A stretch of DNA of 64,000 bases from Argentina anserina (lineage: Eukaryota > Streptophyta > Magnoliopsida > Rosales > Rosaceae): assembly GCF_933775445.1 (NCBI RefSeq), contig NC_065877.1, positions 28,272,001-28,336,000 of the forward strand, read 5' to 3'. This document shows, in pieces, positions 12,322 through 25,334 of this stretch. Position numbers and translations under genes: made by a program. The notes beneath the pieces are model-generated. The model saw only the letters and a list, made by a program, of their open reading frames with translations, was not told the DNA's origin and ran no database searches. The first letter of the stretch is position 1. Each line of letters begins with the position of its first letter.

Positions 12322-13202
12322 TATATATATATAAGAAATCTTCATATCAAAGAATGATAAATAAGACTGAAAACTTGCGAAGGCATTCTAATACGTCTAA
12401 ACAACTTTGACTCAAGCTAAGGAGATAAAAATAGCAACAAAGCTATCTAAACAAAGCTAGGACTCTTAACCCAAAAAATTAAAAAGGACTCTTAAAGACT
12501 TGGTCTAGCAACAAAACCCCAAAATAAGAGGAGATGAACTATGGTTTATTCTAAAAATAAAACCAAGATGTTCATAACAGAAAAGTCCTAATAAAATCCA
12601 ACATCTATTTAGGGCTGGGTATAGTTGGGTAAGTTGGGTGATCCTGGCTTAAATGTTTCTGGAGGTCCAGCAATTGGGGTAAGGTGAAGCCTAGATTATG
12701 AAGATATGAGTTTTAGATTTGAGCTAAGTCTGTGCGGTGATTGAAATTGAAATTGAGGATATCGAGTAGTAGACAAACATGAAGAAGTTGTAAATCTTTG
12801 TCATCACCAACTGAAAATCATATGTCCTTTCCGAACTAGAAGAAAATTCTCCGTCATCGCCGAACCAAGTACATGCTCAACTCACTCACCTTTTATGCAG
12901 ATGGATTAGAAGAAAACAAAAACAGAGAAGATGAACAAAAGTATGGCAGGGTATAATTGTCATTTGACATGTAGTTATATGTGAGTTAACCATCATCTTA
13001 GACGGAATGAGATAGATTGGAGTAATTAGTCGAAAATTGGAGTGATGGGTCGAAATTGAAAATAGAATGAATAAGATGTCGAAACTTAAAAAATATGAGA
13101 AGTGACCAATATTTTGTTAAAAACTGAAATATGGGGCATGTGGATTATAATATGTAGAGTATAAATTTCACTAAGAATCGAGTATGTGCTTCACCGGTTT
13201 AG

Positions 13203-13390
13203 TTTTGGAGGGAGAAGAGGTTCAATGAGGCAATTCCTCCGGTAAAAGTTGAAGATGACGAGGGGTTATCACACATGAAAAAACCACATCTGCACTGAGA
13301 AGGTCTGTCAACTTCTTCTCAGCGTTGCAGGCAAGTGATGGCCATTCACATGCGGAAAGTGCTAGCCCTTTGTTTTTCCTTCCTCCTTTG
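13203..13390 (+). pseudogene. Dead OSC fragment: exon 2 copy
   Basis: This 188-base stretch aligns with exon 2 of OSC-A (IPPVKVED, then [18 protein letters not shown], then LFFLPPL) and keeps the AG before and the GTAAGA donor after. It is two bases longer than the 186-base exon because of an insertion in the GAGGGGTTATC segment, so the frame breaks. The HWPAEN signature is changed to HSHAES. No matching exon 1 is found upstream. It pairs with the last-exon relic at 18161-18276. Confidence 0.85.
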
Positions 13391-13690
13391 GTAAGATCTT
13401 TGCTTAATTATCTAATAGGAGTGAAATTTACACTCCTGTTTTTACAAACCACACTCTTATTTGTATTTTAAAATTTTTGTTTCCATAACTACCCCTTACC
13501 TACACCCACGAATCTATTCCTTTCCTCTTCAGACAAAACCTCTGCAAAATCTGATTATGAATCAATATATCACCTTTTTCGATCAAACATATTTGGAAAA
13601 TGACAGAGAGAGAGAGAGAGAGAATACCCGATGTATTTTAAATTCGTATAATTCTTGTAAATTATTAAGCTTGGTAATTTGAGTAAAATC
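13391..13690. other. Intron remnant of the dead OSC with (GA) microsatellite
   Basis: AT-rich sequence after the exon 2 relic with a short GA repeat at about 13602-13622. No coding signal. Confidence 0.35.
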
Positions 13691-14530
13691 ACATTTTTTT
13701 CACCTTCTTGTCGATGTCAGGCGAAACGAAACTGATTTCGGAAATTTAAGTTGAAAAACGTTACGTTTTCTGTGGCTCGAGAATTGACTTTTATTCTGTC
13801 GTTCGTATCTGAAAACTTCCTTCATAGAAGTTGTAGACCTCGTCGATACGAGTTCGTGGACATGCAACATACCTTAATCAGATGTTATATATGAAAGTTA
13901 TTATTAACAGAAGTTGGTTTCCGATCTTGGAATGCTATAAAAGGACATTTTAGAAACTTTTCAAAACAGGAAAATTCTCCCGCAGCTTCTCTCTCCTCTC
14001 CCCGACCTGACTTTCCTTCGCCGACTTCTCCACCGGCGATCTCTTTCCTCTTGCCACTGTGCATGACACCGTCGGTGTCGTTGGAATCGCATGGCCGAGA
14101 TGCTTCAACCCATTGCAGCCACGACCCACCCCGCGTCGTGTCGCGTCGCCATCGAGGTAGCGCTACTGCAGCATTGGCGAAATCGACAACGCCGTCGACG
14201 CAGGGGCTCAAGGTTGTGACGGCGAGTCCTCCCTCCTCCTCCTAGGCACGAATCCACCGGCGGTGAGGCTCGAATCAAGCGCTTCAATCCCGATCTTCAA
14301 CCTCTGATTCGACCTTGCGGCGGTGATTCTGGCGGTTTTCGGCCAACTTGGGGCGAACTAAAGATATGGTTGTGATCTCCTCCTCGTGATCTTCATCTTT
14401 GATGATGGATGTTTGTCGATTTGGTGAAGTTTGGGCGGAGATGGTGGTGGTGCGCGTGCCGCCATCTCTGGCGGTACGTGGGAGTAGGTGAAGGCGGCAG
14501 GGGCTAGGCAATCGACCTAGGACGGTGTAG
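13690..14530 (+). mobile_element. Internal fragment of the LTR family
   Basis: The block at about 13735-13870 (cgttacgttttct, then gtagacctcgtcgatacgag, then gttcgtgga) matches 62330-62440 directly and the reverse complement of 48055-48190. It is followed by a GC-rich stretch, as in the other copies. The terminal TGTAAYRACCC is missing on the left, and the fragment stops where the LINE begins. Confidence 0.7.
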
Positions 14531-17500
14531 GAGAAGAAATTGCTGGGTTTTAGGCTCTCAAATTATAAATTAGGGGGTCTGCAAGATTGGGTCATGAGAA
14601 ATGGCTTGATTGACATGGGCTACCAAGGAGCAGATTTCACTTGGACTAATAATTTTGTTAAAGAGAGATTAGATAGAAGCTTTTATTCTAGTGAATGGAG
14701 GCTCCTTTTTTCTGATGCTTGTGTCATCCACCTTGCTAGAATGAAATCAGATCATTGTCCTATATTAATCAAGTTGAAGCCTGATGCTAGGACTTCAAGA
14801 GCTAATCCTTCTTTTAGGTTTCAAGCTATGTGGATGCATCATGAAAGCTATATTGATAAGGTGACTGACACATGAAACAATTGTGGTGGTGATCTCTTCC
14901 AAAAAAAACTCAAGGTTTGGCTTCTTTTCTCAATATTTGGAATAAAGAGGTCTTTGGTAATATTTTTAAGCAGAAAATAACTCTTTTAGCCAGAATTTGT
15001 GAGATCCAGAAGTGTTTAGCTAGAGGTAATAATACTTTTCTTCACGTTCTTGAGAATGAGTTAATTGCCAAGTATGAAACAAGATAGATGGCTTGTTTGA
15101 CTCCTCTGGTACTTGATCTAATATGATCCAACTGTGATGAAGAAAACTGTTGTGGATTTCTTTTCTAATCTTTTTGCGGCTGAATGTAACTTGGATCTCA
15201 GGTTTCATATTCCTATTTTTTTTCCTGATACTCTTCCTACATAGTCTTTTTTAATTGGCAGAGATGTTTCTGGACAGAAAATTCATAGTGTCTTATTTAG
15301 AATTGGTAAGATGAAAGCTCCTGGAGCTAATGGGGTTCATGCTTTATCTACCAACAGCACTAGCCCTTGTGTTCCTCTGAGATTATTAAAGTTGTTACCA
15401 CTGTTTTTTATTCGGGTTCTATTCCTCCCGGTCTAAACCATACTCTTATCACTCTTGTTTCGAAAGTGTCATCCCCTCAACGTATGCACCTTTTTCGCCC
15501 TATCAGCCTCTGTTGTACTATTTACAAGATTATTTCTAAGATCGTTGTTGACAAAATTAGACCTATGTTGTGAAAATGGATTAGCCCTAATCAGGTTAGC
15601 TTTGTTCCAAGAATGGATATCTCTGACAACATTATGATTGCTCAAGAAATCTTATATAAATGCAGGAACTCTAAAGGCTTTATGACTTGGAAAATTGATC
15701 TTTCGAAAGCCTATGACAAACTCAGCTGGAGTTTTATTGAGCAGGTTCTTTATGAGGTCAAACTTCCGTGCAATATTATCAAGTTGATTATGAGTTATAT
15801 TACTTCTGCTAGCTATCAAATTATCGTAAATGGTGAATTATCGGAGCTTTTTAAAGGGGGCAAGGGGATTAGGCAAGGGGACCCTCTCTCCCCTTATCTC
15901 TTTGTCCTTTGCATGGAAAAATTATCTCATCTTATTAGAACTGTGGTTGTTTCCAAACATTGGCTCCCAATTCAATCCTCTACAAATGACATTTTGTCTC
16001 CCACTTATTCTTTGCAGATGATTTAATTCTCTTTGCTGAGGCTAGCAGTGTTCAGGCGAAATGGATGAAACAATGTATGGACCTCTTTTGTGGCCTCTCG
16101 GGACAAACTGTGAACTTAGAGAAATCTATGGTGTTTGTATCTCCTAATGTCTCAGTTAGGATTGATGAGGAAATAAGCAAGATCTGTGGCTCTTCGCTAA
16201 CTGATGATCTAGGAACTTACCTTGGTATGCCTCTGCTTCATAAAAAAGTTAATAAGAACACCTATGCTAGTATTGTTGACAAGGTTCAAGCTAGGTTGGC
16301 TAGTTGGAAAAGTAAGACTCTTAATATGGCAGGAAGATTAACTTTGATTCAATCTGTTAATGCTTACATTCCAATTTATGCAATGCAAACTGCTAAGCTT
16401 CCTATGTCAATTTGTGACAAGCTGGATAAACTCAATAGGGTTTTCTATGGGGCGATACAGAGCAGAAAAAGAAAGTACATCTTACTAATTGGGATACAGT
16501 CTGCAGGCCTAAATGCTCTGGTGGATTAGGAATTAAAAAGTCAGCTAATATGAACATGGCCATGCTTGCTAAATCTAGTTGGACAGATGTCCAGAAAGAC
16601 CAAGGGCTTTGGAGCAAGATCTATACGAGGAAGTATTTGCATTCTGGTTCTCTCCTGCAGAATTCTTATAAAAAACATGCTCAGTGCTCAAGTACTTGGT
16701 CTGGTATTGTGTATGGGGCTAACTTACTGCGAAAGGGACTTATGTAGAGAGTTGGCAATGGTTTTCAAACTAACTCTATTGTGATAATTTTGGACAGATA
16801 ATTGGGCTCATTCTGGTATCCTTCTCAACCATGCTATTAATCATGATATTATCAATACTAACTCTATTGTGAATGAATTTTGGATTGATGGTAGCTGAAA
16901 TATGATCATGCTTGGTGAAAATCTTCCTTAAGATATAATTGCTCAAGTGTTATCTGTGTCTATTGTTGAATGTGATATTCCTGATCAAGTTATATGGGGG
17001 CAGACTTCTTCTAGAATTTTCGTAAAATCTGCTTACAATGTGCTATGTGATGAACAGGGCTTCCAAAAATATGTTTGGATGAAGATTTGGTCTCTTCCTA
17101 TACCTCCAAAGATTAAAATATTCTTATGAACATTTGTTTCAAGTAAATTGTTTAACTAATGAGCAAAGGTTTCCAAGGAAGCTTGCCTCCAATCCTCACT
17201 GTAAATTCTGCACTAATACCCCATAAACTATGATTCACCTCTTCAGGAATTGTCCTAAGTCTAAACAGATTTGGCAAAATTTTAAGATTCACCCGAATAT
17301 CTTTGCTACCTTTGTTCTGAGTTGGAAAAATTGGATCTATGCTAATTTGCTTTAGAAATGGTACTATAGGAATAATATCAGTTGGAATATCTTCTTCATC
17401 TATTGTTGTTGGTTCATATGGAAATGGAGGTACAAATCCATTTTTGACAGCTCCTTCAAATATCCTTTAAATATTTCTGAAGTTGTTTTTAGTTATGTTG

Positions 17501-18142
17501 ATGAATGGGCTAAAGCTAATACTAAGCTTGGTACAAACTTACCTAAACATGTGGAGATGCTATATTGGATTAAACCAGTTGTTGGAAATTTTAAACTGAA
17601 TGTTGATTGCTGCATGATGAATAATGGAAATATTGGAGCAGGGGGTGTGCTTAGGGATGAGGTTGGCTGTTGGCAGGGTGAGTTTATGGTGAACATTGAG
17701 ACTGGGGAGGTCCTACAAGCTGAGGGTTGGGACTTGTTTCATGGTCTACACATAGCTCGTAGTTTAAAGATATCAAGACTAGAAGTTCAGTCTAATTTTT
17801 TAGTGCTTATCAATCTTCTTCAACATGATAATATTGATTTGCATCCTCTTGGGACCTTGATAATAAACTGCAGAAGCCTGATGTATACCTTTGATTTTAT
17901 TAATGTGAAGCATGTCCACAGAGAGAAGAATATGGTAGCTGATATCCTTGCTAAACATAGTACCTCTAATGATAGAGGAATATGTATCTTACATGACCCT
18001 CCGACGCTGGTTTCTGATGCTATGCTGGATGACATTGTTGGTTTTTCTAGAGCTAGGGAGTTTATAACTTGTAGCTCTGACTAGTTTCTTTTTTGTTTTC
18101 TTTTGCTTAGGCTAATGGCTCCATTTGTACCAAAAAAAAAAA
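14531..18142 (+). mobile_element. 5'-truncated L1-type LINE, multiply broken
   Basis: Domains appear in LINE order but in broken frames. First comes the end of an AP-endonuclease (14540-14875: FTWTNN, LDR, SDHCPIL). Reverse transcriptase follows at about 15280-16110, with FRPISLC, WKIDLSKAYD, IRQGDPLSPYLF and FADDLILF (around 16012), then its thumb region to about 16540. A zinc-knuckle-like zf-RVT region lies at about 16990-17290 (WSLPIPPKIKIFLW). An RNase H domain (17551-18084) is in one long frame. A poly(A) run at 18132-18142 marks the 3' end. ORF1 and the start of ORF2 are absent, as expected of 5' truncation. Stops and frameshifts (for example the TAG at about 15085) mean it cannot move by itself. 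The boundary with the LTR fragment is approximate. Confidence 0.9.
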
Positions 18143-18160
18143 GACTGAACTATATCGCAG

Positions 18161-18276
18161 GAAATTACTGGAGTCTTCAGGCAGAACTGCATGCTACATT
18201 ATGCAGCTTACAGAATATCGCACTCTGGGCACTTGCAGAATATCGCAGGCGCTGTCCATTGCCTTCCACATCCTGA
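18161..18276 (+). pseudogene. Dead OSC fragment: last exon copy
   Basis: The stretch aligns with the last exon of OSC-A: ag|GAAATTACTGGAGTCTTC, then [10 protein letters not shown], then WALAEYR, ending in TGA at 18274-18276. A short deletion around the RNIYPLW codons shifts the frame. It lies directly after the LINE poly(A). Every exon between exon 2 and this one is missing, so the LTR fragment and LINE now occupy the gap. Confidence 0.85.
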
Positions 18277-19082
18277 ACTGCTTACCATACTATGCAGCTC
18301 ATCCGAAAACCCGAAATACATGATCAAACAAGAAAACCTCAGATGAAATATCTTAGTCTGGGCATATACTTGAATATCAGAACATGTATCCGAGATAAAC
18401 AATAAATTACAATTTCTATTACGCTTCTTTTTTCATCTTAAGTTTTTGCTTATAATTTGTACCTTGATCAGAATCATGTACTTCACTGCTTTGAACAACT
18501 GGTTCAAATGAGACTTACTTTAAACAGGATGAATGTATGCTACAATATACAGGTCACCGAATATATAATACCCACTATTGACTCTTGCAGTTATCAAGTT
18601 TTCTGTTTCTCATTTTAATGGTATAATGTAAAATATGTTTTATCAACACGCCCAACATCCAATACAAAATGTCCGTTCGTCTTATATATTAATGTCACAC
18701 TCACTGTATGTATACCCTAAAATTGGTTGATAATAAGCAATGTTTCACATAAGTTTAGTTCATTTTAAATTCATCTTACTCCTGTTTTTTTAAACCGGTG
18801 ACAATCTGATAAAATTCTCTTTTTCCCAAAAAAGGGCAGCATAAATATGAATCTGAATATGGTAGCAAGTGAATAGGATATATATTGTAGTATTATTACA
18901 ATTTATTTATTTTATTGGCAACTCATTTCACAGAGTAAGTTTCACTGTTCTCATCTTTGAGGATGCAAGAAATTTAAGAACAAAGCTCATCTTTGATTAG
19001 ACTAATTTGAGCAAGTTTGAGAAAAGCTCTCATACATAGATCGGATAGCGGTTCACTATCACAGGTGCTAAAAGCTGAACAA
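18277..19082. other. Intergenic, no gene seen
   Basis: AT-rich non-coding DNA between the dead OSC and the convergent end of the cycloartenol synthase. The right part is presumably the 3' untranslated region of the minus-strand gene. Confidence 0.4.
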
Positions 19083-22000
19083 TCAATCAGAGGGCCTCCA
19101 GCCCTCCAATACCTGACAACGATATTCTCCAAGTGCCCAAATGGGGAAAATGTTTCTGTATGCTGAATAGCTGATCATACAATTCTTATTAAAAACTCCC
19201 ATGATCTCCTGCATGGGGAATGCCCCAAAAGTAGTGAGTTCGTGTAAAATTGAAACCAATACAGTTATAATATAAGTCTTTCTGCCAAGAATTATAGAAA
19301 ATTCATGGAGAAAAAGTTCAATCACTGTTGAGAGAATATAACTCTTTTCACCCAGGGTTATCAGAAAAAATGGACAGATGTACCTTCTGGGGAAAATCTC
19401 CATTTTCCATCTGAGAATTTATTAGTATCCTAGATGCACGATGCAATGGCATTGGATCTCTCTTTGCCTTGCAAGCATAAGAACAATACAGGTATTAGTC
19501 AATCCATCGAAGCAGTAATAATGCTAGAAGGAAATGAACCTCATAGACATTTCTCTATAATTGATAACATTTTGGTAAGGATGACGGGAAAATAGAGAGA
19601 ACTGATATATTACATAGGAAAAACAAAAGAAGACAAGAATGCAAACTGTTTGCCAGCTTTGAAGAAATTTAGGATTAAGAGGAAGAGAAAAAAAGTAAAG
19701 ATATAGATATTCTATGAAAACAAAATCAATGTATGAACTATGAAGTAGGTGGTTATAAAATTGCCTTCTGCTGATGAAAGTAGATAGTATCCAAATGTAC
19801 CTGCCCGGCACCAAGAAGGGCCAACAGAGCCCAAGCAGTATTGACTATATGTGGCCTATTATCCTGAAGATTTGAATACACCTGTTGGGAACGACGAAAA
19901 ATAAATTAGTAAAAGAGTTTCACATATTGATCACCGATCATATATCTTCCCAAATCATGATCCAAGTGAGACAGCATGAAAGAAAATTATTATGTATGAT
20001 CAGTAAAATAAACCAGGTTCAATCCAAGAAACCACAAGGACAGAATATATCACATTTGATACAACATTACCTTGTTCTGACATGATAGGTAACTTTCTCC
20101 CCATCCACCTGAAGCAAGCTCTTTGGATAACAAAAAATCACAAGCTTTACGGATACTAGAACAGTCATCATAAGTCCTTCCTGCAGCAACCAAACCCTTT
20201 ATTCCAAACCACCCAGCATAGGTGAAGCAGACTCCCCAAGAACCATACCTAGTATAAAATTTCCATATTTTAGGAACTACAACTAATTTCATACTATGCG
20301 GACAAAATATGGGAAAGTGTTATTGGTAAATGCCTAGGTAACTATGAAGCACTGATATAACATGAAAGTTAATCTCTAATTTTAATTAGCGTTCCTTGTA
20401 TGTATATATGACAAATGGATTCTAGAAACAAACCAAGAGCCATCTGTTGCTTGTATCTTTTCAATGAACTTTGCAGCACTAGCTATACAGTTTTGTATTT
20501 CTTCCTTCCGATGTCCAGGATATAATTTCTTAAATAGTGTAAGTGATTGAATTGCTGCTGATGTACATTCGACATATCTGCATCACCATTCCAGTCGGGA
20601 TGGCATCAGGTGATTCCATAATATGTATAAGAATCAACATCAAGTGTGCAGAAATCTTACGGATAATCGATAACAATGTCCCCAAATGTTTCAGCAGGGT
20701 TGATTAGCTGAGAGTAGGATAGTTCAAAAGAACACACAAATTCATATAATTCAATACATCAATATGGATAACAATAACGAAGAGGAAATTGGGTAGATAT
20801 CTATTGTTTAAAATGTCAAAGAGGTGTATAAAAGATACTCACCTCCAACCACCTGTATGATCTAGTCAATTCATAAGTTGCAAATCCTCCATCTTCATTC
20901 TGTGGTGCTTCCAGAAACAAGAGTAGCAAATTAGTTAAGTCACAAAAAGTAGAGAGGATCAGTAAAATATTCCAACTCAATAGAGAAATATGTATTTCGC
21001 CAATATATGAGATGCTGGATTACGGAATGCAGTACTGAAAATTACACCTGTAATGAAAGGGTAACATTGACGGCATCATATAGTTTCTGAATATCCAATG
21101 ATTCCCCGACTGTTTCTGTTGGAAGTGTCGATAGTAATAAGGCAGCCTGCACAGAAGCTTGTATATAAGTACAATGTCGAGTGTTTCTGTACGTAAAATT
21201 TTGAGTAACCAACCTTCAATCCTTCCGCGGTGCAGTCAGAGATAGGCCATCCATGATCTGCTGTTGAGAACGGCCAAGCACCCTTTGAAATATGACGATA
21301 CCAATAATTTAGATCACCAGGACAATCTTCTAAGACCTTCAGAGCAAAGGACTAGTCAAGCAAGGATAATAAGAAGAATTGTTAAAAGAGAAAGTGATTT
21401 TCTGCCCCAAACAAACCTGAGAATCTTTTATGTACTCATGTGCTTTTCTTAAAGTAGGTCCATATTCATGAACAAGGTCAGTAGATATTATTGCTTGTAC
21501 AGCAAAAGAAGTATCCCATGCCTGGCTCCCATTGTAGCCCTGCAGCACAAAAGCAAAAACAACAGATTAAGTTGGCAGAAAATTCTGGGTAAGTTTGCGA
21601 CAACTCTTAACAAGTTGGGACCAAACTGAGATTTCAGAAGGTGAGAAAGAGAGAGTGGGGGATAGGAGTATCTTCAAATCAGCCTGAGACAGTCTAAAGC
21701 TAATTACAGACCTGCATTTTCATGCCATCTTCAGCAATCCACAAATAATCATGTAGTCTCGGAAGATGCAACTTAAATGCCTCTGAGTTTGGATCCTCCG
21801 CCCAACAACAAAGCATATTTAACACCTGCATCATCCACAAATTGACAATTTCACCCGGTGCATCTGAATGAATCTGTAAACTAAAGCAATGTTGATAGAT
21901 TTTTGAGACCCGTTGGTAGATGAGTGTCATATGCCTGGAATACTCAATTACTGATGCAACTTGAAATAGAACCTACTTTATACAATCATACATAATAGAT

Positions 22001-25000
22001 GTTTGAGATCTGTTGACAAATGAGCAATGCGTTTGGGAGAGTAAATTACTATGTCACTCAAACGGAATGGTAGTAAGGACAGTTGGAAGCCATGCGTGTA
22101 GTATGTGTGACATCTTTTGGAAGCCATGTAACAATGACAGTAATTAAATCTGAATCAAATGGTAATGCAAAATACAAAAGTATAATAACAACATTAAAAA
22201 AATGAGAAAGGACCCTGTTGTAGGATGAAAAGTTCTTTGTATTGTTACATGAATGTAACTGGCCTCGTTAATGTATAGTTCATTCTTTTGAAATATATTG
22301 CCATATTCCTCAAAAGGGTTGTATTCTTGATAAAACTTGTAATCTGTTGTTCATCCATAAGTCATGAACCCAAAAGATAGTAACAACAGACAACTGTCTA
22401 AATGAGTATAATCTGACCCAAACTAGATTTACACCCACATGATATTGACACGGACAGACATCTTTTTCATGAAATTCTCAATTGACTTACTGCTTCAGAC
22501 TTTACTATCTATCTACATCGAAATATAAACCATAAAGAAAATTATGAAGATCGATGATATGCATCCTCGAAATCTCCTTGCATACCTTATTAACAGGCCC
22601 AATGCAGATGTACCGAGTATTTTCATCTTCATAGTGAATGTGCTGCATAACAGTGTTTAAAGCCTTCTCTCTCAATCTTTTTGCTGGCCATCGCATAAAA
22701 ACTGGTTCAAGTACATAGTGAAGAGAAGCCCACAGTATATCCTGAACCATTGGGTGTGGATAGTATAGATCTTCCTAACAATTGTGTCAAGCATCCCATG
22801 TTAAGCATCGACAGAATGTTGGAATGAATATCATACCTAAACAATTAGTCTAGGACCTCAACAAGGGAAATATACAAACAGGAAGATATCAGAACCTTTG
22901 CGCATAGATTCCGAGCTTCATTCCAATCAACTTCATGGTATGGGATTGTATATAGTTCCTTTCTCAATGACTGGATTGTAGGTGTAATTGGTCCAACAAA
23001 CCTTATCCCATATAAATAAGACATAGGCAAATACACCATTCGACAGTGACACCACATCCTTCCTATAAGTAAAAGTTTTGATCACTCATGATCAAAGAGC
23101 AGAAATACACATATATAACATGCTCACATATTCTATGAAGTGATTAAGACCTTAACCAAGGAATTATGCTTCATTGGTATCGAAATGGAAATTAAAACAG
23201 ATAATTTTTCATGATCAAAACATATAGAAAGGAGGTTGAATCTGTATCTATAAATAAGTAACCTGGATGAACTGGGAGAGAGTAAGGACATAACCACACT
23301 TCTGGCGGTAGTGGATTATTTCCAGACCATTCATATGCCCCTAGTACCTATAGCCAGCAAAGACAATGTCAGATCCTATATCTATAAGATTTGATAGTTG
23401 ATACAATAAGAAAAGAAAAATGTCGAATTCATACAGAAAGCCACATCTTTCCCCATGAAGTAATTGCAGTCACACCACCATGGTCTAAAATCCATTTTCG
23501 TGCTATTTCCATTGCCCCTTTTCCATCATCAGCACCTTCTCCAAGCAACCTCAAGCTAACATAATTTAGTGCAGTACCGAACATGGTACTCGGGCCCTCA
23601 ATATGCAGACCCCATCCCCCATCTTTATTCTGCAGAAAGATTTATCAGTCCATTCCTTCATTCAAGCCATATTATCCGATATAATTAGGACAAGGATGCA
23701 ATGACACCAACTGTAAGAAGCACTGCAGATGTGATTTAGTTATGTGCTCATTGGCTAGTGAGAACATATCAGCATGTCTGTCTGCAAAGAATATTATTTT
23801 AATTTTTAAAGCACTAGTTATAACAGTAACATTCTTGCCTGGTGATTATAGAGATATCTACACATCTCCCGTTGATGCTCTATGGATAGCACAGCATTTA
23901 GAGCTCCTGTAATTGAAAGTGTAATAACCTGTTTCAAGCACTTAGTGTTACATTCACCAACTTTGATCATTTAACAGATCTCAGTGTGTTTGAGAAAAAA
24001 AAACTGTGATAGAAACAAATAGAGTTTATAAGTCTCTCCCTTACCAGTCCAGGAAGTAGAAACATGGGACCGCCATAATCCCCAGGCCAATGACCATCAT
24101 GTGCCTGGATTGTTGAATAAAAATTAACAGCCCTGCGTAATGTGGTTGTCACGACCTCTTCAGTCACCTCTTCTGCATCTTTAACTTTGAGTTGTGGTAG
24201 ATTAGTCACACATGGGTTCTCCTTTGCAAACTACAATTCAGGCATGTAAGAGGAAACTAATTGTGAGTATCATCTTCAACAAATTATCATATGGTATTTA
24301 AGAACCAATTATATGAAAGGTGAGAATTTTTAGAAACAGAAAATCAAATAACCTCTACGAGACTATGAGTCTGAGATCATTTTATGCATCATGTTGGATG
24401 ACATGTGAATACGCAAATGAATGCATCAAGTTGGTAACATGATAATCCAACTGAAATTACTTGGGAAGACAAAATGATTCAAACTTACACTCCATATGAA
24501 GGCACATAGAAGCTGAAAATGCACTGTTAGTACAAATTGACCACATTGTGAAACTACATCCAAACTCGGCAGTAGTACACATGCACAATTCAAAGACCCA
24601 TGCGACCCTGGTAAAAATTTGATTCATTTTCTGTACAGAACCAACAATTCATGTTGGATGACATGAATCATCATATGAATGCATCAAGTTGATAACATGA
24701 TAGTCCTATACAAATCAACTGGGAAGTCAAAAAATTCAAACTTTAAACTGCCTAAGAACGCACACAGAAGCGAAAAAATGCATTTCAGACACGACCACAT
24801 TGTGAAAATGCATTCTTCAAACTCAGCAGACTCCACATGTATACAATTCCAATATCCACACGCCTGAGAGAATTTGATTCAATTTATATACAAAACCAAA
24901 CACAAAGATCAAACCTTAATTTATTTCTTGATACCATTAAGAACTTCTTTTCAATTTCTATGTTCATCAATCACAAGATAAAATAAGCCAATACCTTTTC

Positions 25001-25334
25001 TATTCTTGACAAAAAAGTCTTACCCAGAAATATACAAACAAACACCAATGAAATTAGACAACAAACAGAAACCCATATGAAAGCTCCCAAAATCCAGACT
25101 TGGATGTTTTGCAAATACCTGAATTCTCATGAGGAGGTCAGAGCTGTGCTTGGTCTCAAATCGATTGTCCCAGAAAGCTTTTCTGGCATCTTCGATTTGC
25201 TGAAGCTCTTCTGGGGTCCCAAGCTCTGGATGGTACTCCCAAACTTGGCGTCCCAAGTGATTGTTCACACTCCTCAGCCATTGATGATCACCGCCTTCTC
25301 TTACTGTGTCTGATCCGATTTTCAGCTTCCACAT
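19083..25334 (-). CDS. CAS1: Cycloartenol synthase
   Basis: Converts 2,3-oxidosqualene to cycloartenol, the first committed step of plant sterol synthesis, at the ER. Eighteen exons, 5' to 3' on the minus strand: 25334-25119, 24230-24045, 23928-23839, 23629-23435, 23347-23263, 23062-22896, 22774-22586, 21825-21712, 21539-21417, 21336-21214, 21146-21048, 20899-20843, 20707-20661, 20577-20434, 20248-20071, 19881-19801, 19467-19384, 19208-19083. Phases agree throughout and give about 767 residues without stops. MWCHCR at about 260-265, with His where beta-amyrin synthases have Tyr, is diagnostic for cycloartenol synthase. The catalytic DCTAE is at about 489-493. MWKLKIGSD is the usual N-terminus. 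Intron 3 has a GC donor. Intron 1 carries a 260-bp tandem duplication. It lies inverted among triterpene-synthase-like relatives. Confidence 0.95.
23837..23838 (-). other. Non-canonical GC donor of CAS intron 3
   Basis: Exon 3 ends ...AATCACCAG (last base 23839) and the intron begins GCAAGA. The reading frame and the 90-base exon length shared with both other cyclases leave no alternative GT donor. CAG|GCAAG is the usual form of plant GC-AG introns, which the major spliceosome handles. Confidence 0.85.
24390..24906. repeat. Tandem duplication of about 260 bp in CAS intron 1
   Basis: The block starting catgttggatgacatg at 24390 recurs at 24650 and is followed in both copies by matching words: gaatgcatcaagttg, tgggaag, gaccacattgtgaaa and aatttgattca. 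The copies have diverged by many small changes, so the duplication is not recent. It sits in the first intron, where plant introns often affect expression, but no effect is shown. Confidence 0.8.

Larger units (their letters stand above)
10564..13118. mobile_element. Inverted-repeat DNA element of about 2.5 kb with nested insertions
   Basis: The left end (aaaatattgatcactcctca at about 10569) is the near reverse complement of the right end (tgagaagtgaccaatatttt at about 13097-13116). The likeness continues inward for roughly 100-150 bp with gaps. Long imperfect termini without coding sequence suggest a non-autonomous Mutator-like element. Inside it lie a putative GC-rich insertion (about 11085-11703) and a clear 380-bp MITE (11942-12321). 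No transposase is visible. Confidence 0.5.

Noticed and set aside
15613..16529. Reverse transcriptase as evidence of a live or domesticated retroelement
   Set aside because: The frames are interrupted between RT blocks, the 5' half is missing, and the poly(A) tail marks an ordinary dead LINE copy.
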